A DNA stretch of 49,578 nucleotides from positions 1-49,578 of the forward strand of contig JAFUXA010000020.1 in the NCBI GenBank assembly GCA_017470985.1, read 5' to 3'. The position numbers and the translations under genes were made by a program. Position 1 is the stretch's first letter, and each line of letters opens with the position of its first letter. The notes below the pieces were generated by a model. It was not told the origin of the DNA and searched no databases. It worked only from the letters and a program-made list of their open reading frames with translations. Shown in pieces: positions 31,449 to 41,400 of the stretch. Origin of the DNA: Lachnospiraceae bacterium (GTDB lineage: Bacteria > Bacillota > Clostridia > Lachnospirales > Lachnospiraceae).

Positions 31449-31851
31449 GGATAGATGCAACTTGGCCAAAGTAAGATATGAAAGAGCTGAGGAATTGCTT
31501 AGAACAGCCAATATTCTTCTTGAGGAAGAGGATTACAAATCGGCAAATAATAGAGCTTTTTATAGTGCCGAACAGGCAATAAAAGCAGTCCTTTCTATAA
31601 TTGAAAAGAATAGTGAGACGCATAATGGGATACTTTCTATTTTTAATATGGAATTTATTCATAAGCCATCTAAATATTTTTCTAAAGATGATATGAGAAT
31701 GTTCCGTGGAATGGGAAGAATTAGAGAAGCATCTGATTATGATGATTTCTATATAGCTAGTAAATCAGAATGTGAAAAACAAGTTAAACACGCAAAACAT
31801 ATTTTGGAAAAGGTGCAAGTCTATCTCAAGGATAATGGCGTTCAGGTGTGA
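31438..31851 (+). CDS. HEPN-domain protein (HepT-like toxin)
   Basis: 137 residues, all-helical. Helix pattern: RYERAEELLRTANILLEE, then SANNRAFYSAEQAIKAVLSI and a late segment GRIREASDYDDFYIAS. The final segment corresponds to the place of the Rx4-6H active site, but the His position is occupied by Tyr or Asp, as in many HEPN proteins of the PF05168 type. It is partner to the preceding MNT protein (11-bp overlap). It could be an RNase with a varied active site or a scaffold. Confidence 0.88.
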   Translation: MNIEDRCNLAKVRYERAEELLRTANILLEEEDYKSANNRAFYSAEQAIKAVLSIIEKNSETHNGILSIFNMEFIHKPSKYFSKDDMRMFRGMGRIREASDYDDFYIASKSECEKQVKHAKHILEKVQVYLKDNGVQV

Positions 31852-31884
31852 TTAGAGGTAAATAGGCAGACATTAGGAGGACTT

Positions 31885-32703
31885 ATGAAACAATTAAAAT
31901 TACCATTATTAATATTGACTGTATTTGAAATAGTAGCAGTGTCACTGTGGCTCACTAAGGATAACCTGTTTTATCTGTTCAATTTCAGCTATATAGGATT
32001 ATCAATATCCCTTGGAGTTCTGCTTTTTGCCAAGGGATATAAATATGCCCGTCGAGTTGTACAACTACTGGTGGGATTATATATCCTGGTATATTTGGGC
32101 TTTATATGTCAGGAAAATATGCAGATAGAAGGATTCTGGTATTATCTGTTTACTGGTGTTTTTGAGGCGGCAACTATCCATTATGCTGTTGCCAAGATAT
32201 TTGGACCATTAATCTTTGGACGAGGTTGGTGCGGATATGCTTGCTGGACAGCTATGGTGCTGGATTTTCTTCCATATAAGCAGCCTCAGGCGCCAAGAAA
32301 AAAACTTGGCTGGATTCGTTATGTCATGTTTGTGGTTTCACTGGTATTTGTTTCCATATTATTTCTTGCCAAGGTGGGAAATATTGAGCGAATCATGTTC
32401 TGGGCATTTGTGGTAGGAAACATTTTGTATTATGCAGTGGGCATTATTTTGGCATTTGCATTTAAGGACAACAGAGCATTTTGCAAATATATATGCCCTA
32501 TCACTGTATTCTTGAAGCCAATGAGCTATTTCTCGTTACTGAGAATAAAATGTGATAAAGATAAATGTATATCATGTGGTAAATGTAAACGCGTATGCCC
32601 AATGGATGTGGATGTGACGGATAATTCTAGAAAGCGCAAGAATGGAACAGAGTGCATTCTGTGTATGGAGTGCGTGAAAAATTGCCCGACGAAAGCACTT
32701 TGA
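31885..32703 (+). CDS. Membrane 4Fe-4S protein (NapH/polyferredoxin-like)
   Basis: 272 residues. Five to six membrane helices lie before residue 205. A GRGWCGYACW motif near 112 and CKYICP near 204 are the membrane-embedded cysteine motifs of the NapH/NosR/RdxA group. Two ferredoxin clusters follow at the C-terminus: CISCGKCKRVCP and CILCMECVKNCP. The protein passes electrons across or along the membrane to an unknown acceptor. TAGGAGG precedes the start. No partner redox gene is adjacent. Confidence 0.9.
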   Translation: MKQLKLPLLILTVFEIVAVSLWLTKDNLFYLFNFSYIGLSISLGVLLFAKGYKYARRVVQLLVGLYILVYLGFICQENMQIEGFWYYLFTGVFEAATIHYAVAKIFGPLIFGRGWCGYACWTAMVLDFLPYKQPQAPRKKLGWIRYVMFVVSLVFVSILFLAKVGNIERIMFWAFVVGNILYYAVGIILAFAFKDNRAFCKYICPITVFLKPMSYFSLLRIKCDKDKCISCGKCKRVCPMDVDVTDNSRKRKNGTECILCMECVKNCPTKAL

Positions 32704-32722
32704 TGAGGGGTAGGAGAGAAAC

Positions 32723-35722
32723 ATGAAAAAGGAAACTGTCTTAGACATTCGAGCTGGATTTGAAACTGCATATATTGATTCTAATATCATTTCTTCAGAG
32801 GCATTTAAACCGTCTTTCGTATCTAATAATTATAAGCAGGGGAAGAAGGTTGTCGCATCAATTGAGGATGAGTTGTTATCTTGTGATAGATTTCAAATTA
32901 GCGTCGCATTTATAACACAAAGTGGAATTACACCTTTACTTCAAATCTTTCAGGAATTGGATAGAAAAGGTGTTGAGGGTGAAATCCTGACTACTAATTA
33001 TCTCAATTTTAGTCAGCCTAAAGCTCTTGAAACTCTTAATGGCTTATCTAATATTAAACTTCGTATGTACGATGTAAATGCATCTGGTGTTGGATTTCAT
33101 ACCAAGGGATATATTTTCCAAAAAGATGAAGTATATAGAATTATTATTGGAAGTTCTAATATAACAGATCATGCACTTACAACTAACAGAGAGTGGAATA
33201 CGAAGATTATATCTACAGAAAATGGAGAAGTGGCTCAGGACATTTTGAACGAATTTGAGGAACTTTGGAATTCTCCGTTTACGGTAGATTATGATGAAAT
33301 AAAAGAGCAGTACAAAACTGCCTACAATATCGCTAAGAAGCAACGTGAGATTGTGAAAAGTGATCCGCTTGTTTCAATTGAAAAGGCGAAACTTCAGCCT
33401 AATAGTATGCAGGTTAGATTCATTAATAATCTGCGCGACATTATTGAGAAAGAAGAGAATAACGACAGAGCGCTTTTGATATCAGCGACGGGTACAGGAA
33501 AGACATATGCTTCTGCTTTTGCCATGAGAGAGTTGGGATTTAAGAGAGTGTTATTTGTTGTTCATCGTGAGCAGCTTGCCAGACAATCTATGCGTTCTTA
33601 TCAGAATGTATTTCCGACATCTGTATCAATGGGAGTGATTTGTGGGACACCTTCTCTTGCAGAGAACAAGGACAAAGAAATCATATTTGTAACTGTACAG
33701 ACTCTTAGAAAAGAAGAGAATCTGCGACAGTTTTCGCGAGATACCTTTGACTGTATAATATTGGATGAAGCGCATCACAGCCCGGCGAATTCCTATCAGG
33801 AACTTATGAATTATTTCACACCCAATCTATGGCTTGGCATGACAGCTACTCCTGACAAGAGAGATGATAATATTGCGGGAAGAAATGTATATGAGCAATT
33901 CAATCATCAGATTGCATATGAGATTCGTCTACAGCAGGCTATGGAAGAAAATCTTCTGTGCCCATTCCATTATTTTGGAATCAGTGATCTGGAGATGATT
34001 GGTGACAAGGATAAGAAAGATGTGGATTTTGGTATGCTTACCTGTGACAGCAGAGTGAAGCATATTATTGATCAGGCTACTTATTTTGGTTATAGCGGGG
34101 AGAAAGTTAAGGGTATTATTTTCTGCAGCAGTATTAAGGAATCTATTGCTCTTTCTGAAATATTTAACAGGACAATTAATCCGGATACGGGTAAATGTTA
34201 CCGTACTGTTTCATTAAATGGTGATGCGAGTGATGAAGAGAGGACAAATGCCTTTGAACGACTCGCAATGAATGAAGAAGATGCTACTGATGTAATGCAA
34301 CCACTTGATTATATTTTTTCGGTAGAGATTTTGAATGAAGGTGTTGATATTGTAGAAGTAAATCAGGTGATTATGCTTCGTAAGACTCAGTCTCCAATTG
34401 TATTTATCCAGCAGTTGGGAAGAGGTTTAAGAAAGGCTGAGGGAAAAGAGTATGTTGTAATCCTGGATTTCATTGGTAATTATGAGACGAACTTCATGAT
34501 TCCTATTGCGTTGTCAGGAGATAGAACATATAACAAGGATAATATTCGTCGATACTTGAGAGAAGGTGGCAGAATTATTCCGGGTTCTTCTACAGTACAT
34601 TTTGATGAGATTTCTAGGAAGAGAATTTATGACTCCATTGACAGGATGTCAACGAATCGCAAAATGCTTACTGAAAAGTATATGCTTCTAAAGGATCGCC
34701 TGGGACGAATTCCTACTATCATGGATTTCTATGAAAATGGTGAGATAGATCCAATGCTTTTCGTGGATTATTCCAAGACATACGATAAGTTTGTTCGACT
34801 GGTGGATAAAGAATATGATGTAGTCTTCTCAGATGAGGAAGAAAAGGTGTTGGAATTTGTTTCAACTATCATTATGAATGGTAAGCGCATACATGAATTG
34901 CTTATGTTTAGAATGCTTCTTGAAAATGGAGAATTCTCTGTACAATCCATGAAAGATGGTTTGAAGAAGATGGATGAAGAGTATCGCGAATCTGATTATA
35001 CTTCGGCATATAATGTATTGAACAAAGAGTTTATTAATGCTCCTTCGGATAAAAAGCGATATGAATCAATTGAGATTGTAAGTCAGGATTCAGGTGAAAA
35101 CGGTTTTGTTCAGAGGGCTTTGAGCTTCACTCAAAAGTTGAAAAATAAATATTTTGAGCAGGAATTATCTACTTTGGTAGACTATGGAATAGCCAGATAT
35201 CAGGATATGTATGGTGACCATGATGAGAATAATCTGGTGTTGTATCAGAAGTATTCCAGAAAAGATGTATGCCGTATTTTAAATTGGGCCAAGGATGACA
35301 GTTCGACAATATATGGATATCGAATTAAGCATAATACTTGTCCTATATTCGTAACCTATGAGAAGTCAGATGATATAGCCAGCAGTACCAAGTATGCAGA
35401 TGAATTTGAAAAGATTGCATCTAATCCGGAGTGTTACAGCAACAAGATATTTAGCTGGATGACTCGTAGCAAGGTGAGTGAGAACAGTGCTGAGGCACAG
35501 GCTATTATTCATGCCAGAGAAAATGGATTGAAGATTTTGCTCTTTGTAAAGAAGAGTGACGGTGAAGGAACAGATTTCTATTACATGGGCGAAGTAGACC
35601 CTGTGAAATGGCAGCAGACAACCATACAAAATGATAAGGGCGAGTTGTTGCCAATAATGAATTTCAAATTGGAATTGAAAAATGAAGCTCGAAAAGATAT
35701 ATTTGATTATTTTACAGCATAG
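32723..35722 (+). CDS. PLD-domain SF2 helicase with DUF3427
   Basis: 999 residues. Residues about 55-195 form a phospholipase D-like nuclease domain (FHTKGYIF and IIIGSSNIT, one HxK/GSxN half-site). The SF2 helicase follows: SATGTGKT (Walker A, about 254), LDEAHHS (about 347), GMTATPD and QQLGRGLRKAEGK (motif VI, about 563). The C-terminal about 350 residues fit DUF3427. In many bacteria this protein sits beside a Nudix hydrolase, as here (12-bp gap), suggesting a DNA repair or defence unit. Confidence 0.92.
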   Translation: MKKETVLDIRAGFETAYIDSNIISSEAFKPSFVSNNYKQGKKVVASIEDELLSCDRFQISVAFITQSGITPLLQIFQELDRKGVEGEILTTNYLNFSQPKALETLNGLSNIKLRMYDVNASGVGFHTKGYIFQKDEVYRIIIGSSNITDHALTTNREWNTKIISTENGEVAQDILNEFEELWNSPFTVDYDEIKEQYKTAYNIAKKQREIVKSDPLVSIEKAKLQPNSMQVRFINNLRDIIEKEENNDRALLISATGTGKTYASAFAMRELGFKRVLFVVHREQLARQSMRSYQNVFPTSVSMGVICGTPSLAENKDKEIIFVTVQTLRKEENLRQFSRDTFDCIILDEAHHSPANSYQELMNYFTPNLWLGMTATPDKRDDNIAGRNVYEQFNHQIAYEIRLQQAMEENLLCPFHYFGISDLEMIGDKDKKDVDFGMLTCDSRVKHIIDQATYFGYSGEKVKGIIFCSSIKESIALSEIFNRTINPDTGKCYRTVSLNGDASDEERTNAFERLAMNEEDATDVMQPLDYIFSVEILNEGVDIVEVNQVIMLRKTQSPIVFIQQLGRGLRKAEGKEYVVILDFIGNYETNFMIPIALSGDRTYNKDNIRRYLREGGRIIPGSSTVHFDEISRKRIYDSIDRMSTNRKMLTEKYMLLKDRLGRIPTIMDFYENGEIDPMLFVDYSKTYDKFVRLVDKEYDVVFSDEEEKVLEFVSTIIMNGKRIHELLMFRMLLENGEFSVQSMKDGLKKMDEEYRESDYTSAYNVLNKEFINAPSDKKRYESIEIVSQDSGENGFVQRALSFTQKLKNKYFEQELSTLVDYGIARYQDMYGDHDENNLVLYQKYSRKDVCRILNWAKDDSSTIYGYRIKHNTCPIFVTYEKSDDIASSTKYADEFEKIASNPECYSNKIFSWMTRSKVSENSAEAQAIIHARENGLKILLFVKKSDGEGTDFYYMGEVDPVKWQQTTIQNDKGELLPIMNFKLELKNEARKDIFDYFTA

Positions 35723-35734
35723 GAGTCAGTTGAC

Positions 35735-36136
35735 ATGAAGACAATACGTGTAGTGGCAGCAGTAATTAAAGCAATAAATGACCTGGGTGAACCAATCATT
35801 TTTGCAACACAGCGAGGATACGGTGATTTAAAAGGTGGCTGGGAATTTCCAGGTGGCAAAATAGAAGAGGGAGAGACTTCTCAGGAGGCTTTGAAGCGTG
35901 AAATTAGAGAAGAACTGGATACAGAAATATCAGTAGGTAATATTATTGATACCATTGAGTATGATTATCCAACATTTCATCTGTCTATGGATTGCTTCTG
36001 GTGCGAGATATTAAGTGGCGAGCTGGTTCTTAAAGAACATGAAGCGGCCAAGTGGCTTACAAAAGAAAAACTTGATTCTGTTGATTGGTTGCCGGCAGAT
36101 GTGACATTGATCGATAAAATCAGGGTAGAAATATAG
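35735..36136 (+). CDS. Nudix hydrolase, MutT-like
   Basis: 133 residues with a complete Nudix box: GGKIEEGETSQEALKREIRE followed by EL, that is Gx5Ex7REUxEE. WEFPGG before it is typical of 8-oxo-dGTP diphosphatases. CTP pyrophosphohydrolase or pyrophosphatase activity on other damaged nucleotides is possible. It is 12 bp after the helicase gene with its own Shine-Dalgarno, so they form an operon and probably handle the same damage or modification. Confidence 0.93.
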   Translation: MKTIRVVAAVIKAINDLGEPIIFATQRGYGDLKGGWEFPGGKIEEGETSQEALKREIREELDTEISVGNIIDTIEYDYPTFHLSMDCFWCEILSGELVLKEHEAAKWLTKEKLDSVDWLPADVTLIDKIRVEI

Positions 36137-36151
36137 GATTGGAGATACAAA

Positions 36152-36361
36152 TTGAAATACATTGTAAAACGAATACAGGAAGCTGATTTTGGTTGTGAGG
36201 AGCGACCGGAGGGAATTGGTGCTATGGTATTGCTTCTTCTCCGTGATGTAGCTGGACATGAGATAGAGTTTGAAGTCCAAGATGCTGATTTGTTAGCTCA
36301 GGACATTAATGAAGGCGACTGGGTATTTTTTGACAAGGATGATAACATCTACAAAGAATAG
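36152..36361 (+). CDS. Small conserved-type hypothetical protein
   Basis: 69 residues from TTG 36152, with GGAG upstream. It is a compact beta protein (MKYIVKRIQEADFGCEERPE, then DWVFFDKDDNIYKE). The EADFGCEERPEG segment and closing acidic turn look conserved, and similar short proteins are familiar from Lachnospiraceae. It starts 15 bp after the Nudix gene and may be part of its operon. Function unknown. Confidence 0.75.
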   Translation: MKYIVKRIQEADFGCEERPEGIGAMVLLLLRDVAGHEIEFEVQDADLLAQDINEGDWVFFDKDDNIYKE

Positions 36362-36450
36362 GAGCTTCTAATGATAATGTCCCATTATGGATGTGCTTAG
36401 GTATGTCTATTGGTATGTGTTTTGGAATGATTATGAAGAGAAAATCATAA
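36361..36450 (+). pseudogene. C-terminal fragment of a small Gly/Met-rich membrane protein
   Basis: An open frame reads NDNVPLWMCLGMSIGMCFGM followed by IMKRKS and TAA. The Gly-Met spaced helix after a NVPLWM turn looks like the end of a membrane-anchored protein. It could be a 19-residue peptide from ATG 36391, but no ribosome binding site supports that. Confidence 0.4.
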
Positions 36451-36486
36451 GATTTCTAAAAATTTAAATAGTAATAGGAAAATAAT

Positions 36487-36972
36487 ATGACCAAACTTGA
36501 GATAGAATTTTTTGAAGAATATAGAGCAGTTGATATTATTTGCAAAGATATGTTTCAGACTGAAAAAGGTGTGACAGAATATATTGAGCAAATGGAGAGA
36601 TATGATACACAGGGCTTTCGGCAGATTGATAACTGGAATGCGAAGTACAAGATGCTTAAGCACCTGAGATGGCTTAGAAATCAGATTGCCCATGAAGCGG
36701 GCGCGCCTGAACTGGAACAGAATGATTTGATTGAACTGCAGCGATTTCATAAGCAACTATTAAAGCAGATGGATCCTTTGACAGTTTTGCTGAAGTCTAT
36801 GAGCGGTAAGAAGTCTTCTAAGAAGAGAACCTCGAGCCAGAAATCTGCTAAGTATTCAACTATGGATATAGAGGTGCATAATAAATCATTTGGTAAATCA
36901 GCAATCTGGTACTTAGTAATAGTACTTCTGATTGTAGGATTATACTTCCTTACAAGATTATTAATGCTTTGA
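36487..36972 (+). CDS. Membrane-anchored HEPN-like protein (DUF6548 type)
   Basis: 161 residues. The soluble helical part has MLKHLRWLRNQIAHEAGAP near residue 60, an R-N-x3-H arrangement fitting the HEPN Rx4-6H site. A basic Ser/Lys linker (SGKKSSKKRTSSQKSAK) follows, then one C-terminal membrane helix (AIWYLVIVLLIVGLYFL). It may be an RNase or RNA-binding protein held at the membrane. It is apparently a single gene without a nucleotidyltransferase partner. Confidence 0.78.
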   Translation: MTKLEIEFFEEYRAVDIICKDMFQTEKGVTEYIEQMERYDTQGFRQIDNWNAKYKMLKHLRWLRNQIAHEAGAPELEQNDLIELQRFHKQLLKQMDPLTVLLKSMSGKKSSKKRTSSQKSAKYSTMDIEVHNKSFGKSAIWYLVIVLLIVGLYFLTRLLML

Positions 36973-37061
36973 CGGTTACACGGAATCGTGTTAATATCAA
37001 TGGCAATTGAACTTGTACAACAGTATTTGGAAAATAAAAAAATAATTTAAGGAGAATTAGT

Positions 37062-37289
37062 ATGTCTTATTTAATAAGTGAAACAACACGGGAAGAGAGG
37101 GAGAAAATTGTAGCTGAATCATTGGGCAATATTGAGGCGAGTTGTGATGGTTGTATGTCAGGCCTGGCTGAGATTTATCAGGACTATATTGATGGCAAGA
37201 AGGAACTTCGGGACATCAACATGGAGTTCAATGCCCGATATGTCAAGGATGATGATATGATTGTCCGAGGCAGCAGCTGTATGTACTAG
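37062..37289 (+). CDS. Small hypothetical protein, VbhA-like helix
   Basis: 75 residues. The opening (ISETTREEREKIVAESLGNI) and the later YQDYIDGKKELRDINMEF recall the short antitoxin_VbhA-like proteins common in Firmicutes, although an insertion with CDGCMSG is unusual. A Cys near the C-terminus (GSSCMY) is also present. The start follows AAGGAG. There is no Fic toxin nearby, so an antitoxin role is doubtful. Confidence 0.72.
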   Translation: MSYLISETTREEREKIVAESLGNIEASCDGCMSGLAEIYQDYIDGKKELRDINMEFNARYVKDDDMIVRGSSCMY

Positions 37290-37324
37290 AAAATATAAAT
37301 AATATAAGAAATGGAGAGGTTGAT

Positions 37325-38329
37325 ATGTATATTGCAGATGAGAAACGTTACGAGAAGATGACTTACAATCCATGTGGGGATAGTGGATTGCGATTGCCGG
37401 TTGTATCATTGGGGTTATGGCATAATTTTGGAGATACTGCTTCCTATAGTAATATGAAGGAGTTGTGCCACACAGCTTTCGACAATGGCATCACACATTT
37501 TGACCTGGCTAATAATTATGGCCCAGCACCAGGTAGCGCTGAATCTAATTTCGGCAAGATACTACGGGATGACATGATGCAATATCGTGATGAGATGATT
37601 ATCTCTACCAAGGCGGGATATGATATGTGGCCGGGACCTTATGGTAACTGGGGCAGCAGGAAATATCTTATAGCCAGCCTGGATCAGTCCTTGAAGAGAA
37701 TGGGACTTGATTATGTAGATATATTCTATCATCACAGAATGGATCCGGATACTCCTCTCGAGGAGACTATGGGAGCCTTAGAGCAGATTGTCCGAAGTGG
37801 CAAGGCTTTGTATGTGGGATTGTCCAACTATGACGGACCAACCATGGAGAAGGCGGCTGAGATTTTGGCAGATAGACATGTGCCATTTATTATAAATCAG
37901 AATAAATACAGCATCTTCGTCCGCACTCCTGAGGAAAATGGTCTATTGGATTCAGCTGTAAGGAATAAGCTGGGTGTAATCACATTTTCACCATTGGCCC
38001 AGGGATTGTTATCAGACAGATACTTAAATGGTATTCCTGAGGATAGCCGTATCAAAACTGATGGCAGATTCCTGAAACAAGAAGCCATTGATGTGGAATC
38101 TCTTAGAGCCTTAAATGATATTGCACAAAACCGTGGTCAGTCTCTGGCTCAGATGGCACTGGCATGGCTCATTAATAAGGATGCTGTCACATCAGTACTT
38201 ATCGGTGCATCAAAGAAGCAGCAGATATTAGATAATATCAAAGCTACGGAAAATGTATCATTTACCGCTGAAGAATTGGCCGATATAGATGCCATTGCAG
38301 CCAGATACAATGATTTTTTGAAAAAATAA
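37325..38329 (+). CDS. Aldo/keto reductase (YghZ-like)
   Basis: 334 residues, a full-length AKR barrel. Catalytic Asp and Tyr are in FDLANNYGPAPGSAE, Lys in IISTKAGYD, and His in DIFYHHRMD. The segment GYDMWPGPYGNWGSRKYL is characteristic of the YghZ/Gpr group that reduces aldehydes such as L-glyceraldehyde 3-phosphate or methylglyoxal with NADPH. The C-terminal NADPH-binding loop (SVLIGASKKQQILDN) is intact. It is monocistronic. Confidence 0.94.
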   Translation: MYIADEKRYEKMTYNPCGDSGLRLPVVSLGLWHNFGDTASYSNMKELCHTAFDNGITHFDLANNYGPAPGSAESNFGKILRDDMMQYRDEMIISTKAGYDMWPGPYGNWGSRKYLIASLDQSLKRMGLDYVDIFYHHRMDPDTPLEETMGALEQIVRSGKALYVGLSNYDGPTMEKAAEILADRHVPFIINQNKYSIFVRTPEENGLLDSAVRNKLGVITFSPLAQGLLSDRYLNGIPEDSRIKTDGRFLKQEAIDVESLRALNDIAQNRGQSLAQMALAWLINKDAVTSVLIGASKKQQILDNIKATENVSFTAEELADIDAIAARYNDFLKK

Positions 38330-38344
38330 TAAAAAAAAATTTGA

Positions 38345-38410
38345 TTTGTCCCAATCTTGTGCAAAACTTGTCAGAAACCTGTCCGAAACTTGGCACAAGT
38401 TTGTCTCATT
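38345..38410 (+). repeat. Six tandem degenerate 11-bp units, consensus YTTGTCNNAAA
   Basis: Units are TTTGTCCCAAT, CTTGTGCAAAA, CTTGTCAGAAA, CCTGTCCGAAA, CTTGGCACAAG and TTTGTCTCATT, starting at 38345, 38356, 38367, 38378, 38389 and 38400. A TAGAAT -10-like box follows at 38419-38424. The array is just upstream of the surface-protein gene and is likely its control region. CTTGTGC and GCACAAG inside it are also inverted repeats. Confidence 0.7.
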
Positions 38411-38480
38411 TACCCTGTTAGAATTAATTCAACTATTATGAGTCAAGAGCTTTTTAGCACAGAAAGACGGGGTAACTATT

Positions 38481-41400
38481 ATGAGTAGAATGATTAATGG
38501 ATTAAAAAAAAACAGCCAGTTTGTGTGTCGCAGTACTGATGGTAATTACTGCGCTTCCACAGCTGGCTGTAACTAGTTTCGCAGCAGAGGCGCCAGAAGG
38601 ATATACGACAGATTCTTATGGACTTATGGCGTGGCGTCAAAACAGTAATGATGGTTGGGGCGAAGGTTCAACCTTAAGCTATGATGTAAAGGGATATGTA
38701 AATGGTAGCTGGAAACAGGTTACTTTTAGTGATGGTGGTTTCCATTCAAAGGTATGGCCTCAGGAAGCACAGTCATCTATCCAGATTACATGTACACCAA
38801 GTTTTGTAGTAGAAGGGCAGGCTGTAATGTTTACATATAATGTAACCAATGCCAGTGCAGCACCTGTTTCTGATTTTAGATTTTTCCTTGCATCAGATAC
38901 CATGATTGATGGAGATGATGCAAGTAGCAATACGGTTGATGAAGATAATGTAATCACCATGAGTAATAATGGTACAGGAGTATCTTTATTTGCTTTTTCT
39001 ACTACAGAAGGAGGAATTGCGGTTCCAACAGAGTATGGTTCTGGAGAACATTCATATGGTAGTGCTATGAGAGGTGGCGATCCTTCCCTTACAGACAGAG
39101 TAGCAACTGCAGGAGATTCCGCTTTCGTTACATATTTTCCACTCACAACTTTAGCTCCTGGACAAAGCATTGAGTATACACTTGTAATTGGAATGGCAGA
39201 CAAGAGTGCAATTGCTGGAATTATTAATTCAGTAAAGAAGGCATTATTGAAGACGGGGCTTGATTATGAAAATGAGTGTCTGAAGGATTTGACACCGGGG
39301 GGAACATACATCTTAAAAGACAGAGATAACGGAGCAGTTGAGTATGAAGTAAAAGCTGGAGAGGATGGAACTATTCCTCTTACAGGAACAGATGTAAATG
39401 GTAATGCATATGATTTCATTGGCAAGACAATTACTATTTATCAAAAAGGTGAAGGAGATGTAGCTGATTCAGATCCTATGGATGTAGAAGTAGCAGGTAG
39501 ACCTGATGCTGAAGAGCCATCAGTTACATATACACCGGAAAATGTTAATTCAAATGATATCCATACTACTAATAATACTATTCAGGTCAAGGCAGTTGCC
39601 GGACAGGAATATAGATTAAATGATGGGCAGTGGGTTTCACCTGGAGCAGATGGTACAGTTACATTTGGCGGATTAGATGAACTTACATCTTACACAATTT
39701 ATACCAGAGTGAAGGCTACAAGAGATGCTCCAGCATCAGTTACATCTGATGGTGTTGAGGTAAGAACATATGGTATGTTTGATCCTGTAACTGATGGATA
39801 TGATGATGACTATGATGGAAGTGCACATGTGGCAAGAGTTAACACAACTGTTGCAGATGCCAAAATTACATACGCACTTAATCCTGATGGACCATATAGA
39901 GAAGAGGAATATCAGTTTACAGAACCAGGTACATATACAGTTTATTACAAGATTGAGAAAGAAAATTACTATGATGCAATTGGTTCTATTGTAATAAATA
40001 TTGAGAAGAAAGATTTAGCACCAGAAGAGCAGGCTAGAATTGAGGGCGTGCGAGCATACACTTCAAGAATCGTGGTATCAGATGTGGAGCCAAAGTCTGA
40101 TGATGTATTATATGCAGTTAGCAGAAGCCCATATCCTCCAACAGATGAGGACGCATGGCAGACATCCAATGTATTTGACGAGCTTCAGGCAGATAGCACA
40201 TACTTTGTATTTGCCAAGATTCCTGAGACAGATCATTATAACGAGAGCATAAGTGAACCATTCAGAGTTACAACTGCTGAGGAAGTGGATGAAAAGGATT
40301 TGAAAGTCTCAAGCAAGGTTCCTGAGGTTGTAGTGGATAATGATACTACAGGAATCCAGATTGGCGGACAGATTAATGCTCTGGACAAGGTTGACGAGGT
40401 TGTATTGCAGTATCGTAAGGTTGGTAGCGATACATGGACTACAATTCCTATGTATACTGCAACTGATGTGGAAGAAGATTTCAGCTGTTTCCTTGGAGTA
40501 GGCGGCAAGGGATTAGATTATGATACAACTTATGAGTATCAGTACATTGTGAAGACCAGCGTAACTGGTGAGACACAGGAAGTGCCAAGTGACATTTTCC
40601 GATTCCAGACACCAAAGAAGCCAGAGGAGCAGAAGAAGGATGTAACTGGAGATGTGGTAACAGAGATTACCAACAGCACAACCAGCAATAGAACATATAC
40701 TGTATCAATTGAGAAAGGTAATACAGTTCTTCAGTCCAAGACAGTTGATATTGCAGCTGGTGAGACTGTTGTGGTAAGAGATTTCGAGGGCGTGGCTCCT
40801 GGAACATACAATGTAGTTATCAGAGACAGAGATGGTGGATATGTAGAGACAAGAACCATTGATGTACAGGCTAATAAGAGCAGTAAGGTATCTACAACTA
40901 CAGTAGCTGGTCCTGTTAAATCTAGAGTCAATATTGTAGATGCCAAGACAGCTGATGTTGCGGTAAATGGACTTCATGATATTATTACAGCAGCAGAGAT
41001 TGCAGAAGCTGCGACAGGTTCCAAGGGTGTAGAGATTACTCTTGATGTAGAAGACAAGACAGATGAATCTAATATAAACGGACAGAAGGACATTGAGGTG
41101 GTTCTTAAGTCTGTAAATGATTCACCAAATACTTCAGTGCCAAAGGAAGTAAAGAAGATCCTTGATTTGTCACTTTACAAGACAAGCACACAATATGATA
41201 CTAATGGAAATGCAGTTGCTCCTGGTGAGAAGACTAACATCGGTAGTCAGAATAGCGTAGTACTTGAAATTGCTATTCCATTAGATGAGGAATACAAGAA
41301 TATAGGTATCATTAGACATCATGAGGGTGAAGCTACAATGCTTATTCCTCTGTCTACAAGACCAACTGATAATTATGTAGATGGAACATTCTATGTAGGA

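Noticed and set aside
37062-37289. Antitoxin of a Fic/VbhT system
   Set aside because: Only a partial resemblance to VbhA-like proteins and no Fic gene nearby. It is kept as hypothetical.
38411-38480. Riboswitch (such as c-di-GMP type) in the leader of the surface protein
   Set aside because: The leader is short and lacks the conserved core bases and pairing of known classes.
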